Source: Cyathus striatus
Taxonomy: Eukaryota; Basidiomycota; Agaricomycetes; Agaricales; Nidulariaceae
Assembly (NCBI GenBank): GCA_025738555.1
Contig: JAOVFP010000008.1
Location: 3,534,001-3,598,000, forward strand
Length of the DNA stretch: 64,000 nt
Direction: 5' to 3'
Each line of letters opens with the position of its first letter. Position 1 is the stretch's first letter. Shown here one piece after another: positions 13,163-26,100 of the stretch. The notes below the pieces were generated by a model. That model had not been told where the DNA came from. It worked only from the letters and a program-made list of their open reading frames with translations, and made no database searches. Position numbers and translations under genes: made by a program.

Positions 13163-16100
13163 GCCATAGCATTGGGGGTGCTGTAGTCTTCAATTTTCTT
13201 CAATTTTCCGCATTTTCATTGCACATTTTTGTTCTTATGTATAACATAATGTCTCTAAACATTATAACAATAATGTAATGTTCATAAATTAGCCTAGAAG
13301 TTGTATTTTTTCACTGAATGTTTTGGTTAACAGTATTTCCCACGTGTTTCCCGCACCTGGTGGATGTACTTTACAATGCATTTCAGTCCACCTATGGACT
13401 TCATTCAGCTTTTCTCTCTCATTTTTCCATATTTAAAGCTAGAATTCACATGTATGTTATGTTATTTTATTAAAGGTGCCATTTCAGCTAGACGAGATAT
13501 GAAATAAAATTGAATAACGAATGCCAAGAAAGGTGCAGAGTACTTCTGCTTCACATAAGCATATTGGAGTTCCTGAAGTGCTCTTATATTTATATGATGG
13601 GAGAGCATTGAGTGTGTCCAGTTTGAGGACAAGAGTGTTGAGGTGTGTTATATATGGAGAAAAGGGTGTGAGACACATACATGATATGCATACACATTAG
13701 ATTAAATAGGCTTATCATGTGACAGTACATGTCCATACCATGCACCCCAACCAAAGGCATTTAAACTAGTTTCCAAACACCACAAATAAAATGAATTAGA
13801 TTAAAACTTATATTCCAGACTAATGTTGGATACTATGAGTAGTGGAGGTGTGCTATATACTTCTCTTCATAGATACACATCTAAGTACCTGAAGTGTTTA
13901 TGTTTTAAGTATGTGCAGATGACCGAAGCTGAGCATATCTGCTCCAAGAGAGAAAGCTTTGAGGTGCATTGCATTATGGAGAAAGTGAGAGACATATGCA
14001 TTATGCATATGTGTTCGATTACATAGATTCATCACACAACAGCATGTGTCCATACTGTTGAGTCCAGCTGAGAGCAGCTCAACTAGTTTCTTAACACCAC
14101 AAAATATAACGAGTCACATTTAAACTTATATTCCAGATCTATTTCAAGCTATGTATATCACTGTAATAATTAATTTATATATGTAACATATGCATCATTA
14201 CACATAAGAATAATAACTCATGAAGAGAAGATGGAGAGAGGGGCACACCAAGTGCTCGAGGTATTGTGAGAACCAGGTTAACTCAATGCTCTCCCGTCGC
14301 ATAATTATAGAAACACTTCAGGTACTTAAATATGCTTATGTGAAGCAGAAGTACTCTCAATATCTACTACAAATGATAACTCACACAGATGGGATGGCTT
14401 ACAACATCGGGCAATGTCAGGCAACACCAGCAATGTCACAGGCAATGTCACAGCAATGTCAAGCAATGCCAGGCAATGAAAGCAACATCAGGCAACGTCA
14501 ATTCTCAGATGTTCGCAATGCCAGGCAACGTCAACTCACAGAATAGCAACGCCAGGCAACATCAATCCTCAGAATTGGCAATACTTGGTAAGTATAAAGT
14601 AGTGAGTAGATAATGAAACAATAGTATGTACATGTACCATTCTTTTGGCAACAGGAAGAGACTTAGCACACAGCCTTAGGTCAATTTCTTAGTTCCTACA
14701 GTTCACATGGAGTAGAAGTAGGTCGAAAAGATTGTGTTTTATCTATTTAAACTAGAGTATTTGAATACCTACAACAGAAGGAAACAGTGTAAGACATACA
14801 CATTATGTGTACACATTTGATTAAACAGCTCGCCACACATCCATACCGTCAACTCCAACCCAATTCCAATTGAAGGCATTTCAACTAGTTCTGAACACCA
14901 CAAATCAAAATGAATTAGGTTAAAACTAATATTCCTGATGCTATTTTTGCCGTTACATAGACATAAATCAACATGGATATAAGTGTTAACTGATGTGTAT
15001 CATCTTGTAGTATTTTCCTCACCTAAGTTGAAGTCCCTTTGTTTTCCCAGCAGTTCCATCTGCACTGCAGTATCTACGTCCCACAGTTGTATACTGTGTC
15101 ACGCGAGAGTCGCTGCAAGTCTAAATAAAAAAACTCTCATACATAATGTGCTTTCCAGTGTCCAATACCTCAAGTCCTTGGTGTATCTGTGTCTCCATAT
15201 TTTTTAGTGTAATGATGTACTACTTATGTTATGTATATGAAGTATTATGAACTAATTATCACAACTATATAGCCTAAAATCGATCTGGAATATTTATTTC
15301 AACCTAATTCATTATATTTTTGTGGTGTTCAGAACTAGTTTAAATGCTCTTAGATGGGATTGGATTGGAATCAACGGTATGGACCCATGATGAGCTGTCA
15401 GTGTGTAATCATATGTGAACACATAATGTGTATGTCTCGCACCGTTTCCTCCTGTTGTGGCTATTCAACTACTCTAACGTAAATAGGTTTATTATATACC
15501 TATGTACATTCTCTACTATTTTCTTCTTTCTCTTGAAATTGTTGAAATATCTTAAAATCAGAATTATTGAATATACATGGATCAATGCAATAGTCTTGTT
15601 CCGAGACAGCTGAGTATGTGGAACATAATAGAACCCTCCTGAATTGTCTCAAATACTTCAGAAAGAATAAGAACTATCTAGTATTTTATCTCAATACATA
15701 TATAGATAGCCTTGTAGTAAGATAAAATGCAATCCTTTTGACCTCCTTCTACTAGTATGAGCTGTGAGAACCTAGAACTCGACTTAAGGCTGTGTGCTAA
15801 GTCTCGTCCTGTTGCCAAAAGGGTATATATACTATTGTTTGCTTATCTACTAGCTACTACATATCTCACAAGTATTGCTGATTGCTGAATATCATCAGAC
15901 AGTCCAATTGACAGCAGCTCATGATGCAAGTGACTCTTAGCTTGACAGACTTACACTTCAATAACTCAGTGCCTCGCTCAACACTATCCTTTACCTACCA
16001 TCACTACACTCAAGACTACATCAAGATGCAAAGGGTATGTTTTGTATACATACTTAATTACTAACCACTGTGTATTCATAGGAATGCGCCATTGAACATT

Positions 16101-16480
16101 ACCATTCTCTGCAAACCACGCACCTCCATATATAATGTACATCAACGCTTTTGTTCTCAGACCATATAAACTCAGTGCTTGCACGTCCTATACTCACAGC
16201 AACACTACAGGTGCCAAAATATCCATACTTAAATAAAACTATATAGCACCTCTTACCCCTTATCCTTAATTCAAGTTTCTCTTCATACCTCTTATACAAA
16301 AGTCTAAAGGTAAACCAAATGCATGTAAGATTGCCAAAAGATTGCTCTAAGAGGCATGGGAAAAGCGTGGGAAATACCATCAAACAAAACATTTGGAGAA
16401 AAACATAGCTTGTATGTCGATGTAAGACTATTTTATTGTTATTATAACGTTTAGAAACATCTAGTAATACATGAGAACAA
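13163..16480. repeat. Mosaic of related AT-rich repeats inside element 1
   Basis: A unit containing ACTAGTTT followed by ACACCACAAA and ATGAATTAG recurs at about 13760-13825, 14065-14135 and 14885-14935, and in reverse near 15290-15345. Degenerate TIR-type ends also recur. No gene is visible; the ORFs are short and match no family I know. Confidence 0.55.
14400..14590 (+). repeat. Array of short GGCAACGTCA-type units
   Basis: About a dozen imperfect units of the form CAATGTCAGGCAACACCAG or CCAGGCAACGTCA. They match the subterminal repeats at both ends of element 1. They probably serve as, or derive from, transposase-binding repeats. The irregular spacing and near-identical short units do not fit a CRISPR array. 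Confidence 0.6.
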
Positions 16481-16487
16481 CAATATT

Positions 16488-17152
16488 ATGACGCTCCAAC
16501 TATAAATAAATTCACCATACTAAAACCTGTGCCGTATTTCAGTTCGCCATACTTAAGTGTCACCGTAATCGCATAATCTGCTCAGTTTTCGGTATTTTCA
16601 TCATAAATACATTCCGATACCTTATAATATATGCTTATATGTCGGTCTGCTGTAAATATGTCCGTGAAATTGACAGTTTCGACGACTTTCTAAGGCTTCG
16701 GAAATTACCGTTTTAATTCCCACGCCCATCTGAGTGTCGCGCCGTACATCTAACTTCATTCAACTTCACCGTTAGGCATTACAGAACATCACTTAAGCTC
16801 TTCTCGCTTTTTCCCCAATATTTGATATACATATATATTCTGCGTGGTTATACTATGTATTCATATATTACAACACTGCAGAATGTCTTCGAAATCGACC
16901 GTTTCGACGACTTTTGCAGCCTCAGAAATCTCCGTACAAGGTTCCCGCGCCTATACATTAGAATATGTAACATAATACTTCTGTATGAGCTATATAACAT
17001 ATAATTGTTGTATTAAATGCTATTTACTTACAGGCTTGAACTGAGATAATCTAAGGTATTTGATAGGTACCTACAATGTTCCAATTTTTATGTTATGTTA
17101 TACTTCTTCTGCACCATCTTTCTATAAAGTACACATCTTTCTTAATTTATTG
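16488..17152 (+). repeat. Truncated copy of the TATGAYRCTCCAAC element
   Basis: Starts TATGACGCTCCAACTATAAA and follows the sequence of 3209-3665, including TTCGACGACTT and TCCGTNCAAGGTTCC. It has an extra internal duplication at about 16660-16830 and stops abruptly at the GGCAACGTC repeats that form the right end of element 1. The inverse half is missing. Confidence 0.7.
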
Positions 17153-17578
17153 GGCAACGTCACGGCAACGTCAGGCAACGTCAAAGTCAAATTATCAATG
17201 TATGGCAACATCAATGGCAACGTCACTTGGGCAACGTCAAAATCCAGGCAACGCCAAAATCTGTAGGCCCTCGGGAAGCGGTCTTGTGTATGTTGGTATA
17301 TCTAGATAATCAGATCTGTACCATAAAAGGTATTGACACATGCCTTGGAAGGGTCATCGCAAGTCAGCTCATCCGAATTAAAATCGCACAGCCTTTGACT
17401 GAACCATTCGTTGTATTTGTTTACTTACCAGCTTGTAGAACAAATACCAAACATGATCACGTTTCGATTACGCATACCGGTTCTTAATCGCATTTCATTA
17501 CTACTTTCTCTGCTAATTTTCTCCGTTATATATTGCCATCCACGTTTATAGCTAAGCTCAACTATGTATAAATCATTG

Positions 17579-18471
17579 TTAATCGTCTCCGCATCCTAAT
17601 TCATGAAGATTCAATGAGTCTGCAAGAAAGTATCTGTTGCAAGATGTGCAGATTTCAAGAAATCTATCTGCATCAGAAGAAGATATTCCTCTGCCTTCGT
17701 TCAAGTCCTTCAGGAGTCCCCACTCGTAGTCTGACAAAATGTCACCTGTTGGACTAATTTCGCCTTTTCCTCCCCTTTTCCCTCGCTTCACCACGCGAGT
17801 AGCAGCAGGAGAAATTGTTTGAGGCTGCAATATTGGTAACTTCATGGGATTATGCTCTGAGCACGCTATCAAACTAAAGTAAGCATGTTTGAAATGATAA
17901 ATGACTAATCTCACTTCTTTTACACTTGCCCTGTGAGATACATTGTCCAGCGTTAATACCACAGGCACTTTGTTGGTGCTGTTCGAAAAATCGAGATATA
18001 TAATATTCCCCGCAATACCCCTCCATGCGCTGCGGTGAGTTTCCATTAATAGATCCTATGCTGAGACGAAATTGAGCAAGTATTCGCTCCGTATCAGGCT
18101 TTCCGATTTCTATTCGAGTACACAGATGTGAGTATCTCCCACACGTTCCTTAACGATTATGAAACTCACTTTGACTTGCAGGTAGTAGGTTTAAATAATC
18201 CGACTGTAGAGTTGCTGTGTGGTATATTTTTGTTAAATCGACTATATCCAAATTTAAGGTAAGCTTATAGTCGATTATAATTATATTACGCACGGAAGTA
18301 ATTGCATTTGCTTGGTTGTTGGTAACAGAACACGAAAACCGATCCACTTCTTGCGTGTGTAATACGCGCCTTTCGAAGCTCTCCTTCTGGTGACCCCATT
18401 GCGCAAAAGCAAGGCCAATATAGGCCGCGGTTGTTTAGCCAAATCTTGATCCCCTCAGGCACTATGCGCAC
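17579..18471 (-). CDS. Possible second gene of element 2, zinc-ligand-like C terminus
   Basis: The longest piece is a 155-codon frame (18046 to 17579) ending in CTSCNRYFLADSLNLHELGC, a Cys-x2-Cys...His...Cys arrangement that could bind zinc, preceded by a basic KRGKRGGKGE stretch. Upstream on the same strand, 18471-18150 has two overlapping frames that could be joined by an intron of about 52 nt (donor GTGCGT near 18292). A further junction to the 155-codon frame is needed but could not be fixed. It lies divergent from the transposase inside the same TIRs, so it is probably an accessory element gene. Function unknown; exon structure uncertain. Confidence 0.4.
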
Positions 18472-19152
18472 ACCATGATGCGCCGGACTGTGTCGAAGTT
18501 AATACCAGGTATGTTCCTAACATGAGAATGACTTACTAGTCCATTACTACTAAGCATTCACCTAGGGTACTCCAACCCATGAGCTCACTGCTCAGTTGTT
18601 GTTGGGTGCGGAGCTTGTTAAAGATAACGTTGGAAGCATTGACTGCAGGAGTAAAGTGGGGAGTGAGACACATTGCATTTACTGAGTTATTTCTCGTCTC
18701 ACGTCATTATTTATATAGCACTTGCTCTCCCCTCTGGCATTCATTCAAAATCTCGCCACAAACCAACAGGCGCCCCTGGTAGTTAGGCTATATCATCTTC
18801 ACCTGCTCAGTATGAATGCCCACACACAATTGCGTCTCGTTTTCTCATGTTTCAACACCTTACCTGAAGATTCAAGTAGGAGGTGGCGGACACTTAGCTT
18901 CAATGGTGTGCTGATTTCTTATTCCGTTGTTAGTCTATTCACTGCATTTATATAGGAAAATGGGTACACTTAAATAACTACATTGAATGTACGAGTCAAG
19001 TTAATTCTATGTGTTCCAGGATTATTGAGTTTATGTGCGACCCAAACGGATAAATATTTGCTATGCGCACAGACTTTAAGTGTTGGTGTTTCCTACAGTC
19101 AGTCGACTGTACTGTATAAATAGGTGGATATGGCGTCAAATATACAGTACTT

Positions 19153-22100
19153 ATGTTTTCGGAACATCAGAGAGAAGCAATTGCTTCAGCAAGAGCCATT
19201 CTCGCCGGTGTTGGGCTCGATCCCAATGTCTTGGGTGTAGATACTCACCTTGATGCAGCAGTTACGACCTCCTATGCTGCTATTGTGCCTTTTTCGGCTG
19301 TTACAACCTCCAATGCTGCTACTGCATCTTTTTCATCGGCCAGTCCCATTACCTTGTCTACACACCGAGACTTTTCCACTATTCCTGAAGCTAATTCCAC
19401 TTATTACTCATCTAATGCACCTTCCCCTCTGGCACTAGGGACTATTTCTAGTGTTATCTCGCCGCACACAGACTCCAATTCCAACCTCACGTCAACAGTT
19501 GGTCTCATATCATCTTCGACACATGGGGATTTCAGCCTTGCAATGGTAGAAAACTCTTCCGTTTACTCTTATACTGCATCTCCGACAGTACATGGTTTTG
19601 ATCTTTCCTCAGAGGATGCACCAGACTCTGAGGACTCCGAACTTAGTGGGTTCTTGACTCCATGCACTTTTTCTTTGGATTTCGAGGCACCAATATCAAC
19701 CGGTCATGCGCAATTCCATGCTGTTGCAACTAATGTTTTCGTCCACAAGAAACTTACAATTGACTACCTTATTGATCACCCCCTCGGTGAAATTGTAGAG
19801 TATCCAGAAGCCGCATTGTCACCTCAAGGTATCATTGCTCACCGGTTCGCAATTGATCCAGAACATTACTATGATCCAAAGCTCAATATTCAGTATTCTC
19901 TTGGTGGATCTCATGGCGGAGTGAGTGATGTCTACTGTGGCTCACTGTTATGTGACGCAAACCAAGAAAATGTACTGTGCGGGAATTCAAGAATACAGTG
20001 TATGTATTCTTCATTTATTACACCGATCAAATTACACTACTGATATTCCTTTTATCAGGTAAAGGACTTAAGGTTTGCGAGAATTACTCTGAGAGTACCA
20101 GAAACCCAGAACATCGTGAACTTTCTGCTGAAGAAATCGTGTTCAATAAAACACTGTCGTTCTTCTGTGCTGTTCAGGAAGCTGGTTGCGCCTTCGATTC
20201 AGTTGATATAGCTGAATACTGTGGCGATTCAGACAGTGATTCAGATGAGCCAGATGAGGATATCTCTACTTCCAGTGATTTGAAAACATCTAATTCTGGA
20301 ACTTGCGATGGAAAAATGATTTTCTCTTATAATTACTTAGGTCAACCGCGTTTACAGTAAGAAATATTCCACATTTATATGAGAAGTTGCTTATGCACCA
20401 GCAGATGCCAATTTCGAACACATTCAAACCGTGCACATTTAATTCTTCATAATTTGCAGGAGTTTAATCTCAATTATTTGAAAGCACTGGTATCTGGAGA
20501 CATGCATCATATTTGGTTACATGAGCAGCGTGCATTTTCGAGTGGCTATGGACAATTAATAAATTGTACGTTCCGGGCATCACCATCAGAGAAAATAGTA
20601 AAATGCCGTGAGTTTTATCTTCTTCATTCAGTGACTCAGCGGTTGTAATACTAATATCTTCTGTAGCATATTGGCATCGCTCCACAAATGGAAAGCTTAA
20701 ACGTGGATCACTGAAGTTACGAAGCAACTGTAAAGTTAGATATTCCATGTTCAAACCCAACAACTTGCGTTCATGTCCACAAATTGTGATCATCTCATAT
20801 GGTACCCATTCACATGCACCACCGCTCCCAGTTAAGACACCTCCACCCATTGAATATGCTTTTAAAGTGATGCTTTTAAAGCTTGGTTGGAAACTTGCAG
20901 ATGCGACTCCGCGCAAAATAATGATGGAGTCTGGATTTATCTTAAGTCTTCGCAAACATATCAAATGGCCCAGTGATTCTATCATTGATCCACCACTTTC
21001 AGCCCTTCACCCATCTCTTGGAAATCTTGATCATGTTCGAAGAATAATGGAGAGTTTGCGAAAGAAACACTATCCATATGGAACAGGATTTATTTGTATG
21101 TAACTTCTCATATTGGGTATGGTTATTACCAATTTCATATCATTAGGTGCGCAACATTTGGTCAAGGAACATATTAATCTCCCATGCGATCAGCAATATT
21201 TACGTTGTGCAGAGTCACACTGTATTGAAGCAGGGAAAACATTTTACCTGGTTTTATGTATGTCAAAGGATATGGCCTTTGCACTGATGCAGGCTAAGTA
21301 TATTTCAATTGATACCTCATTTAAACGTGTGCATGGAATGTGGCAGGAGTTTGAAATAGAGACTTGGGACTCAAATGGAATGAAATGTAAGTAAGATTTC
21401 TCCGCTGAACAGTTTTATACTGATTACTACTATTTATATAGCTGTTGTTGGTACACGAGCATTTACTACCTCACAGTCTTCTTCGGCTCATTTTATTCTT
21501 TTTAAAAGAATATTTGAGGTAGCTACTGAGATTACTGGCCTTTCAGTTCGATTCCGGCACATTCATGGTGCAGGATTTGAAGTTTGGATTGCTGATGCGC
21601 ACAAGGGGCAAGCACTTGGTATGTAAATCATGAAAAATTTCTACATGACATTAATGCTCTATTATAAACCAGGTGCTGGATTGTTTTGCCAATCACTTTG
21701 TAGCGAGCTAACTGGGTATTCACCAGAAACACTTAGATATTTAAGAGAACTGGATGCATATGATCATCTCCGCCAATTCTATCGGCTTTGCACTGTACAT
21801 TTTAAACGAAACATCTACAGTTTGCGAAACCAGGTAACATCAAGTGCGCTAGATGCAATGTATAGTCTTGCTTCAACAACGGAATATGATCTGAATGCCG
21901 TTCTTAACATAATCAGTAGTGGGGGACCCAAAGCTCAAGGCATGTACTTATTACCATTAGTATTTATGACTCACTTACATGATTCTGTATTCAGCATGGC
22001 TTGAGGACAAGAAAAAAGCGAAATTTGTAATACCAGCTATATACCAGCCTGCCAGTCTTATACCTTTAGAAATCTGGCAGGCCTCTCCGTCGTCAACAAA

Positions 22101-22479
22101 TGGTAACGAGCAAGCACACCGCAACATTAATCGTGACGGTATAAATTTAACTCTACTCGGAGGAATCATGCATGGAATGCAATTCGACTTCCACTTACAC
22201 AAAGGCATTGGTTTGCATTTATCACATGGGATATATGCGCGTGATCAACATGCTACAGATTTTCAACGTTCACAGACTTCGGTTTCACGCCAAATTCGTT
22301 TCCAGCGACGGATTGCACATCAATCCCCCAAGAAATCTCCGCAGAAAAAAGATGCAATTCAGCATACACTTTCACAAAACCTCGGTCTTGAGCCAATATC
22401 GCAACCTGTATTCAACTCTCCAACGCTAGGTGGCTTTAATGCAAACTCTACTAATGCTATTACTTATTTTTGGCTATAG
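19153..22479 (+). CDS. MULE-like DDE transposase, eight exons
   Basis: Exons 19153-19999, 20059-20356, 20402-20607, 20667-21095, 21147-21386, 21442-21618, 21673-21939 and 21995-22479 join in phase to 982 codons without a stop. The last intron starts GC instead of GT. The N-terminal third is Ser/Thr-rich with an acidic patch. The central region (from CKGLKVCENYS through CPYWHR) is Cys/His-rich and probably binds DNA. Candidate catalytic residues are Asp near 649 (SIDTSFKRVH), Asp near 725 (WIADAHKGQALG) and Glu near 860 (TNGNEQAHRN). A CTVHFKRN Cys-x2-His motif lies between D2 and E, as in Mutator-like transposases. It resembles a protein family I know as widespread in Agaricomycetes and usually annotated as hypothetical. 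It should act on the TIRs at 17279 and 22875. Confidence 0.85.
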
Positions 22480-22896
22480 TGCATCGCCATGTTGTCAAAA
22501 GAAACCATCCGTCACCTTATCCTTTACCACCACAACATGGAATTTTGTTTGATTCACCAGGCCCTAGCAAAAATCCATTTCACACCATGTAGATACGGGT
22601 TACAAATGGGTTGAATGCGTAAGAATACTTATGTACATATTGCTATAGATTGAAAATGGCCTAGCAGTATTCAACTACTGTAGAGTTAGGCTTACCTGGT
22701 CGAGTTAATACAAGATATGGTTTTCGGACCGTAATTCACAGGCCAGCTCGAGAAATTAAATGTGAAAGCCTGCGCCTATCTATGAACTGGCTTGTATAGA
22801 ACCAAAAATGGTCCGTGGGAGTATCTGGGTTCCTGGGAGATCTCAATCTAGATATACCAACATACTATGGACTCCTCGGGAAGGTACTTATCCACT

Positions 22897-22904
22897 TATA
22901 TAAA
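22897..22904 (+). promoter_or_regulatory. TATA-like box of glutaminase copy 1
   Basis: TATATAAA about 240 bp before the start codon. The same sequence lies at 50388-50395 on the other strand for copy 2. Here element 2 ends only 21 bp upstream, so any regulatory sequence further up has been moved about 11.6 kb away. Confidence 0.45.
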
Positions 22905-23143
22905 TGATCAGCTATATATATGTACATGCGCTAAAACCGCTTAAAGAAAGCAGCGCCGTGATTGATTCCGTTGCCAGCCACAAGTGTTTCATGTTCACTG
23001 CTTCTTGACTTCAATCGATGCAAGTTGGTACGTGCCATGTTGACTGGAACAAGGATTGAAATATTGACCCATTGTACCACAGCAATTCATGTTCCATTTA
23101 TTCCACCACCATCTCAAAGACTCAGCCTTCCATTTCGCACAAA

Positions 23144-26100
23144 ATGCACTGGACAATTCACCCACTTATTCTGACTTTGCTAGCAGGACTAGCAATGAGC
23201 CAATTACTCTCCGAACTTCCTCTGATCATCAAATCTCCCTACATGCAATATTGGATAGATGCCAGTAGTGTCTCGCTGCCTAATGGTACATGGCCATCAT
23301 TTTGGACTGGACGCGTAAGTTTCAGTGCTTGTGTATCATACACTTCACTCATTCGTGTTAGACCATCGGATGGACATCGTACATTGAAGTAGACGGCACC
23401 GCATATCAGTGGACTGGAATAGTTTATTCCACTAGGCCGAACCTAACTGCCACAACAGTTACCCCTACTAGAACAATATTATCTTTCGTGGCAGGTCCTA
23501 TGGCTTTTAATGCTACTTATTTAAGTCCTCTAGATGTATGCTCCCAGTTGTGAAACCAATGTGGACTTATCTAATTCAAACCTTCGCCAGCCTACAGATT
23601 TAGTGCGGCAATCACTGCCTTTTGGCTACATGTATGTAGATGCCTGGTCCCTCGACGGAAACCCTCACGCTGTCAAATTTTACTTCGATACAACAGGCGG
23701 TAAGTGCATGCCTTGTATGTGTGAGCTATCGCGGCCACCTAATGCAACAACATAGAACCACTGACAAGTGATGGTAGTAATGGCGGGATGCAGTGGGATA
23801 CGACAGAAACAGGAAACACTATATATCATTCTATGAATCTAACAACTATGCAGTCGATGACAGAGGTTGCGGACATTGCGAGGGATAGCACATTATATTT
23901 TGCCATGGAAAATGTATGTCGCAACTTACAACTTTTCTCGTTCCTATATGATGAGACTTATTTTGCAGAGAACGGGTATGACTTGGCAATCTGGCGGCAT
24001 CGACCTCAATGTACGCCCCAATTTTGAAGCAGGCGGGCCCCCATTACCAGATAACATTAGTCCTCAAATAATGGTGGGCCTGTGAGTAGTCGTCCCTAGA
24101 ATAGGATGAGTACTAACAAGCACTAATTTTCCGATTTTTGAAGTCCCAGGCCTGTTCTTTCGTTTCTAGTTGACCTAGGAAATATCACACAGACAAGCAA
24201 GTCTGTATGCCTAGTCACTGGCTTAGTCAGGGATCCTGTAGTACAGTATACGATGTCTGGAAGCATTCAAATCCGCAGTTCATACTATTGGAGTGCCTAC
24301 AATACTATAGATGATATTGTACGTATTTTAAATCTAACGTTATTAACATGAGATTGAGTCTTACACTACGTAGATTCAAGATGTCATCACAAGATTTGAT
24401 GATGTGAGATCCAAGGCCATCGATTTTGATAATAAGATTTTGTTGGATGGAAGTGCAATATCATCCAAATACAACGATTTGATATCATTTTCCCTTCGAA
24501 TGGTATTCGGTGCAATGGATATTACAATTCCAAAATTGGGTAACGGGACACTGGATACGTCGGATGTGAAAATTTTCATAAAGGATATTGGTTCGTCTGG
24601 GTGAGTACTCGTGTCCAACATATATTAGTTTGTCCCTCAGTGACCAATTCACTCCAGTCGTGTAAATCCGGTTGAAGTCATTTATGCAGCTTTGCCAGCT
24701 ATTCTATATTTCAACTCGACACTCGCTGGATCGCTGTTAGAACCACTTCTAGAGTACCAAAACTCTTCCAATTATAAGAATGTGTATGCAGCTCCAGATC
24801 TTGGTATGCATAACACAGCTTCTTAATTAGGATTATATGTATTCTGATAATAATGTCCAGGAATTGCTTACCCTAAGGTTATGGGTAATTCTACTGATAC
24901 TACAGAGCTCGCCTTAGAAAGTTGGTTGTTAATATGAATGACTTCATCCGATCGATTAATGATTAATCGTGTTAGACTGTGGCGATATGTTGATCATGAC
25001 ATTGGCTCATGCGTTGAAAAGTGGAGATGGCTCATTACTCTACCGCTATGTACGTTGAAAAATTATTTATCATTATATTCTGTTGAACTCACCAAGATCC
25101 ATTGCAGTATAAGTTATTGAAAGGATGGGCCGACTATCTTGAAAAGAACACACTTCATCCGGCAGGATAGTGAGTTGTTTCGTTTCTGTGCATGTATCTG
25201 TCACTGACCACCAAAATGAAGTGTAAATGCTGATGGCGAGGGCAATCCTAACCTATCCAATCTTGCCCTTAAAGGAATTTTAGGGCTAGACGCAATGGGA
25301 AAAATAAGTGATATGACTGGGAATGCAGCTGATGCTTCACATTATGAAGTTCATTACATGTTTTTCTCTTGCTTTTAAGTGCTTACCTTTTAATAGTCTC
25401 AGGGTCAGGACTATTACAATCAATGGGAAAATTTAGCTGTATCTTCCGGCCATATAACCTCTGTTTATGGGGATGCATCCAACTGGGGTCTCGTTTATAA
25501 CCTTTACGCCGCAAAACTATTGGGCTCAAATCTCATCAGTGACCAGGTAAGAATAGAAATTTATCAATTTGTTGAGTTGAAATGTTAATATGTTCAAGCT
25601 CTATACAAATCAATCGCAATTTTATGCTTCCCAAGTTGGCAAAGGTAAGAAAGGTGATCTCATATTTTGAATTTATGTGTTCTTATTTCTGTCATAGCAT
25701 CAAAGTATGGACTTCCTTACGATACTAACGATGCTGGGAAAGCAAAATCACGTAGGTTACCTACCGAGTCGATTAAATTTTTATCTTATCTGTTGAACAA
25801 GATTGGACGATGTTCACGGCTGCCACGCTATCGGATACTTCGCTCAGGGATTCTTTGATTGGGATGGTGTGGCAAAGAGTCTCTTTTAATGATTCAATTT
25901 CGTTTCCGACAACCTATAATCCTACTACAGGAAATGCTATTAGTGGAGTTGCAAGGCATGATTATTATTTGTCCCCGAAATATCTCGCTAATCCATATGA
26001 TTGAATAGTGCAGCGCAAGGAGCAATGTTTGCACCGCTAGCACTCAAGTAAGGTCACTACTATATTCTTGACTTTTTCACTGGTTGCTAATGATATTTAG

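Larger units (their letters stand above)
11243..17270. mobile_element. 6.0 kb TIR element rich in GGCAACGTCA repeats (element 1)
   Basis: Terminal inverted repeats of about 42 bp: the left end begins GGGGCTACTAG, and the right end read inward begins GGGCCTACAG. Both continue into TTGCCTGGATTTTGACGTT. Flanked by TTGGGAAG (11235-11242) and TCGGGAAG (17271-17278); the right arm has one TCGGGAAG. Short GGCAATGTC or GGCAACGTCA units are scattered at 11270-11375, 14400-14590 and 17152-17250. The interior is a mosaic of AT-rich inverted repeats and contains no recognised transposase, so it is probably non-autonomous. Confidence 0.88.
17279..22875 (+). mobile_element. Autonomous-looking MULE-like transposon (element 2)
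   Basis: The ends are inverted repeats sharing GTATGTTGGTATATCTAGAT: the left begins CGGTCTTGT, and the right read inward begins GGAGTCCATA. TCGGGAAG flanks both sides (17271-17278 and 22876-22883) and is single in the right arm. It carries an eight-exon transposase on the plus strand and a possible second gene on the minus strand. The uninterrupted transposase frame and clear ends suggest a fairly recent insertion. It sits directly against element 1, sharing its target 8-mer. Confidence 0.9.

Noticed and set aside
14400..14590. CRISPR-like array
   Set aside because: Units are about 10-20 bp, irregular, almost without spacers, and match the transposon ends. The genome is eukaryotic.
11243..22883. 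One single 11.6 kb transposon
   Set aside because: A third copy of the target 8-mer at 17271 and a distinct pair of TIRs on each side divide it into two elements.
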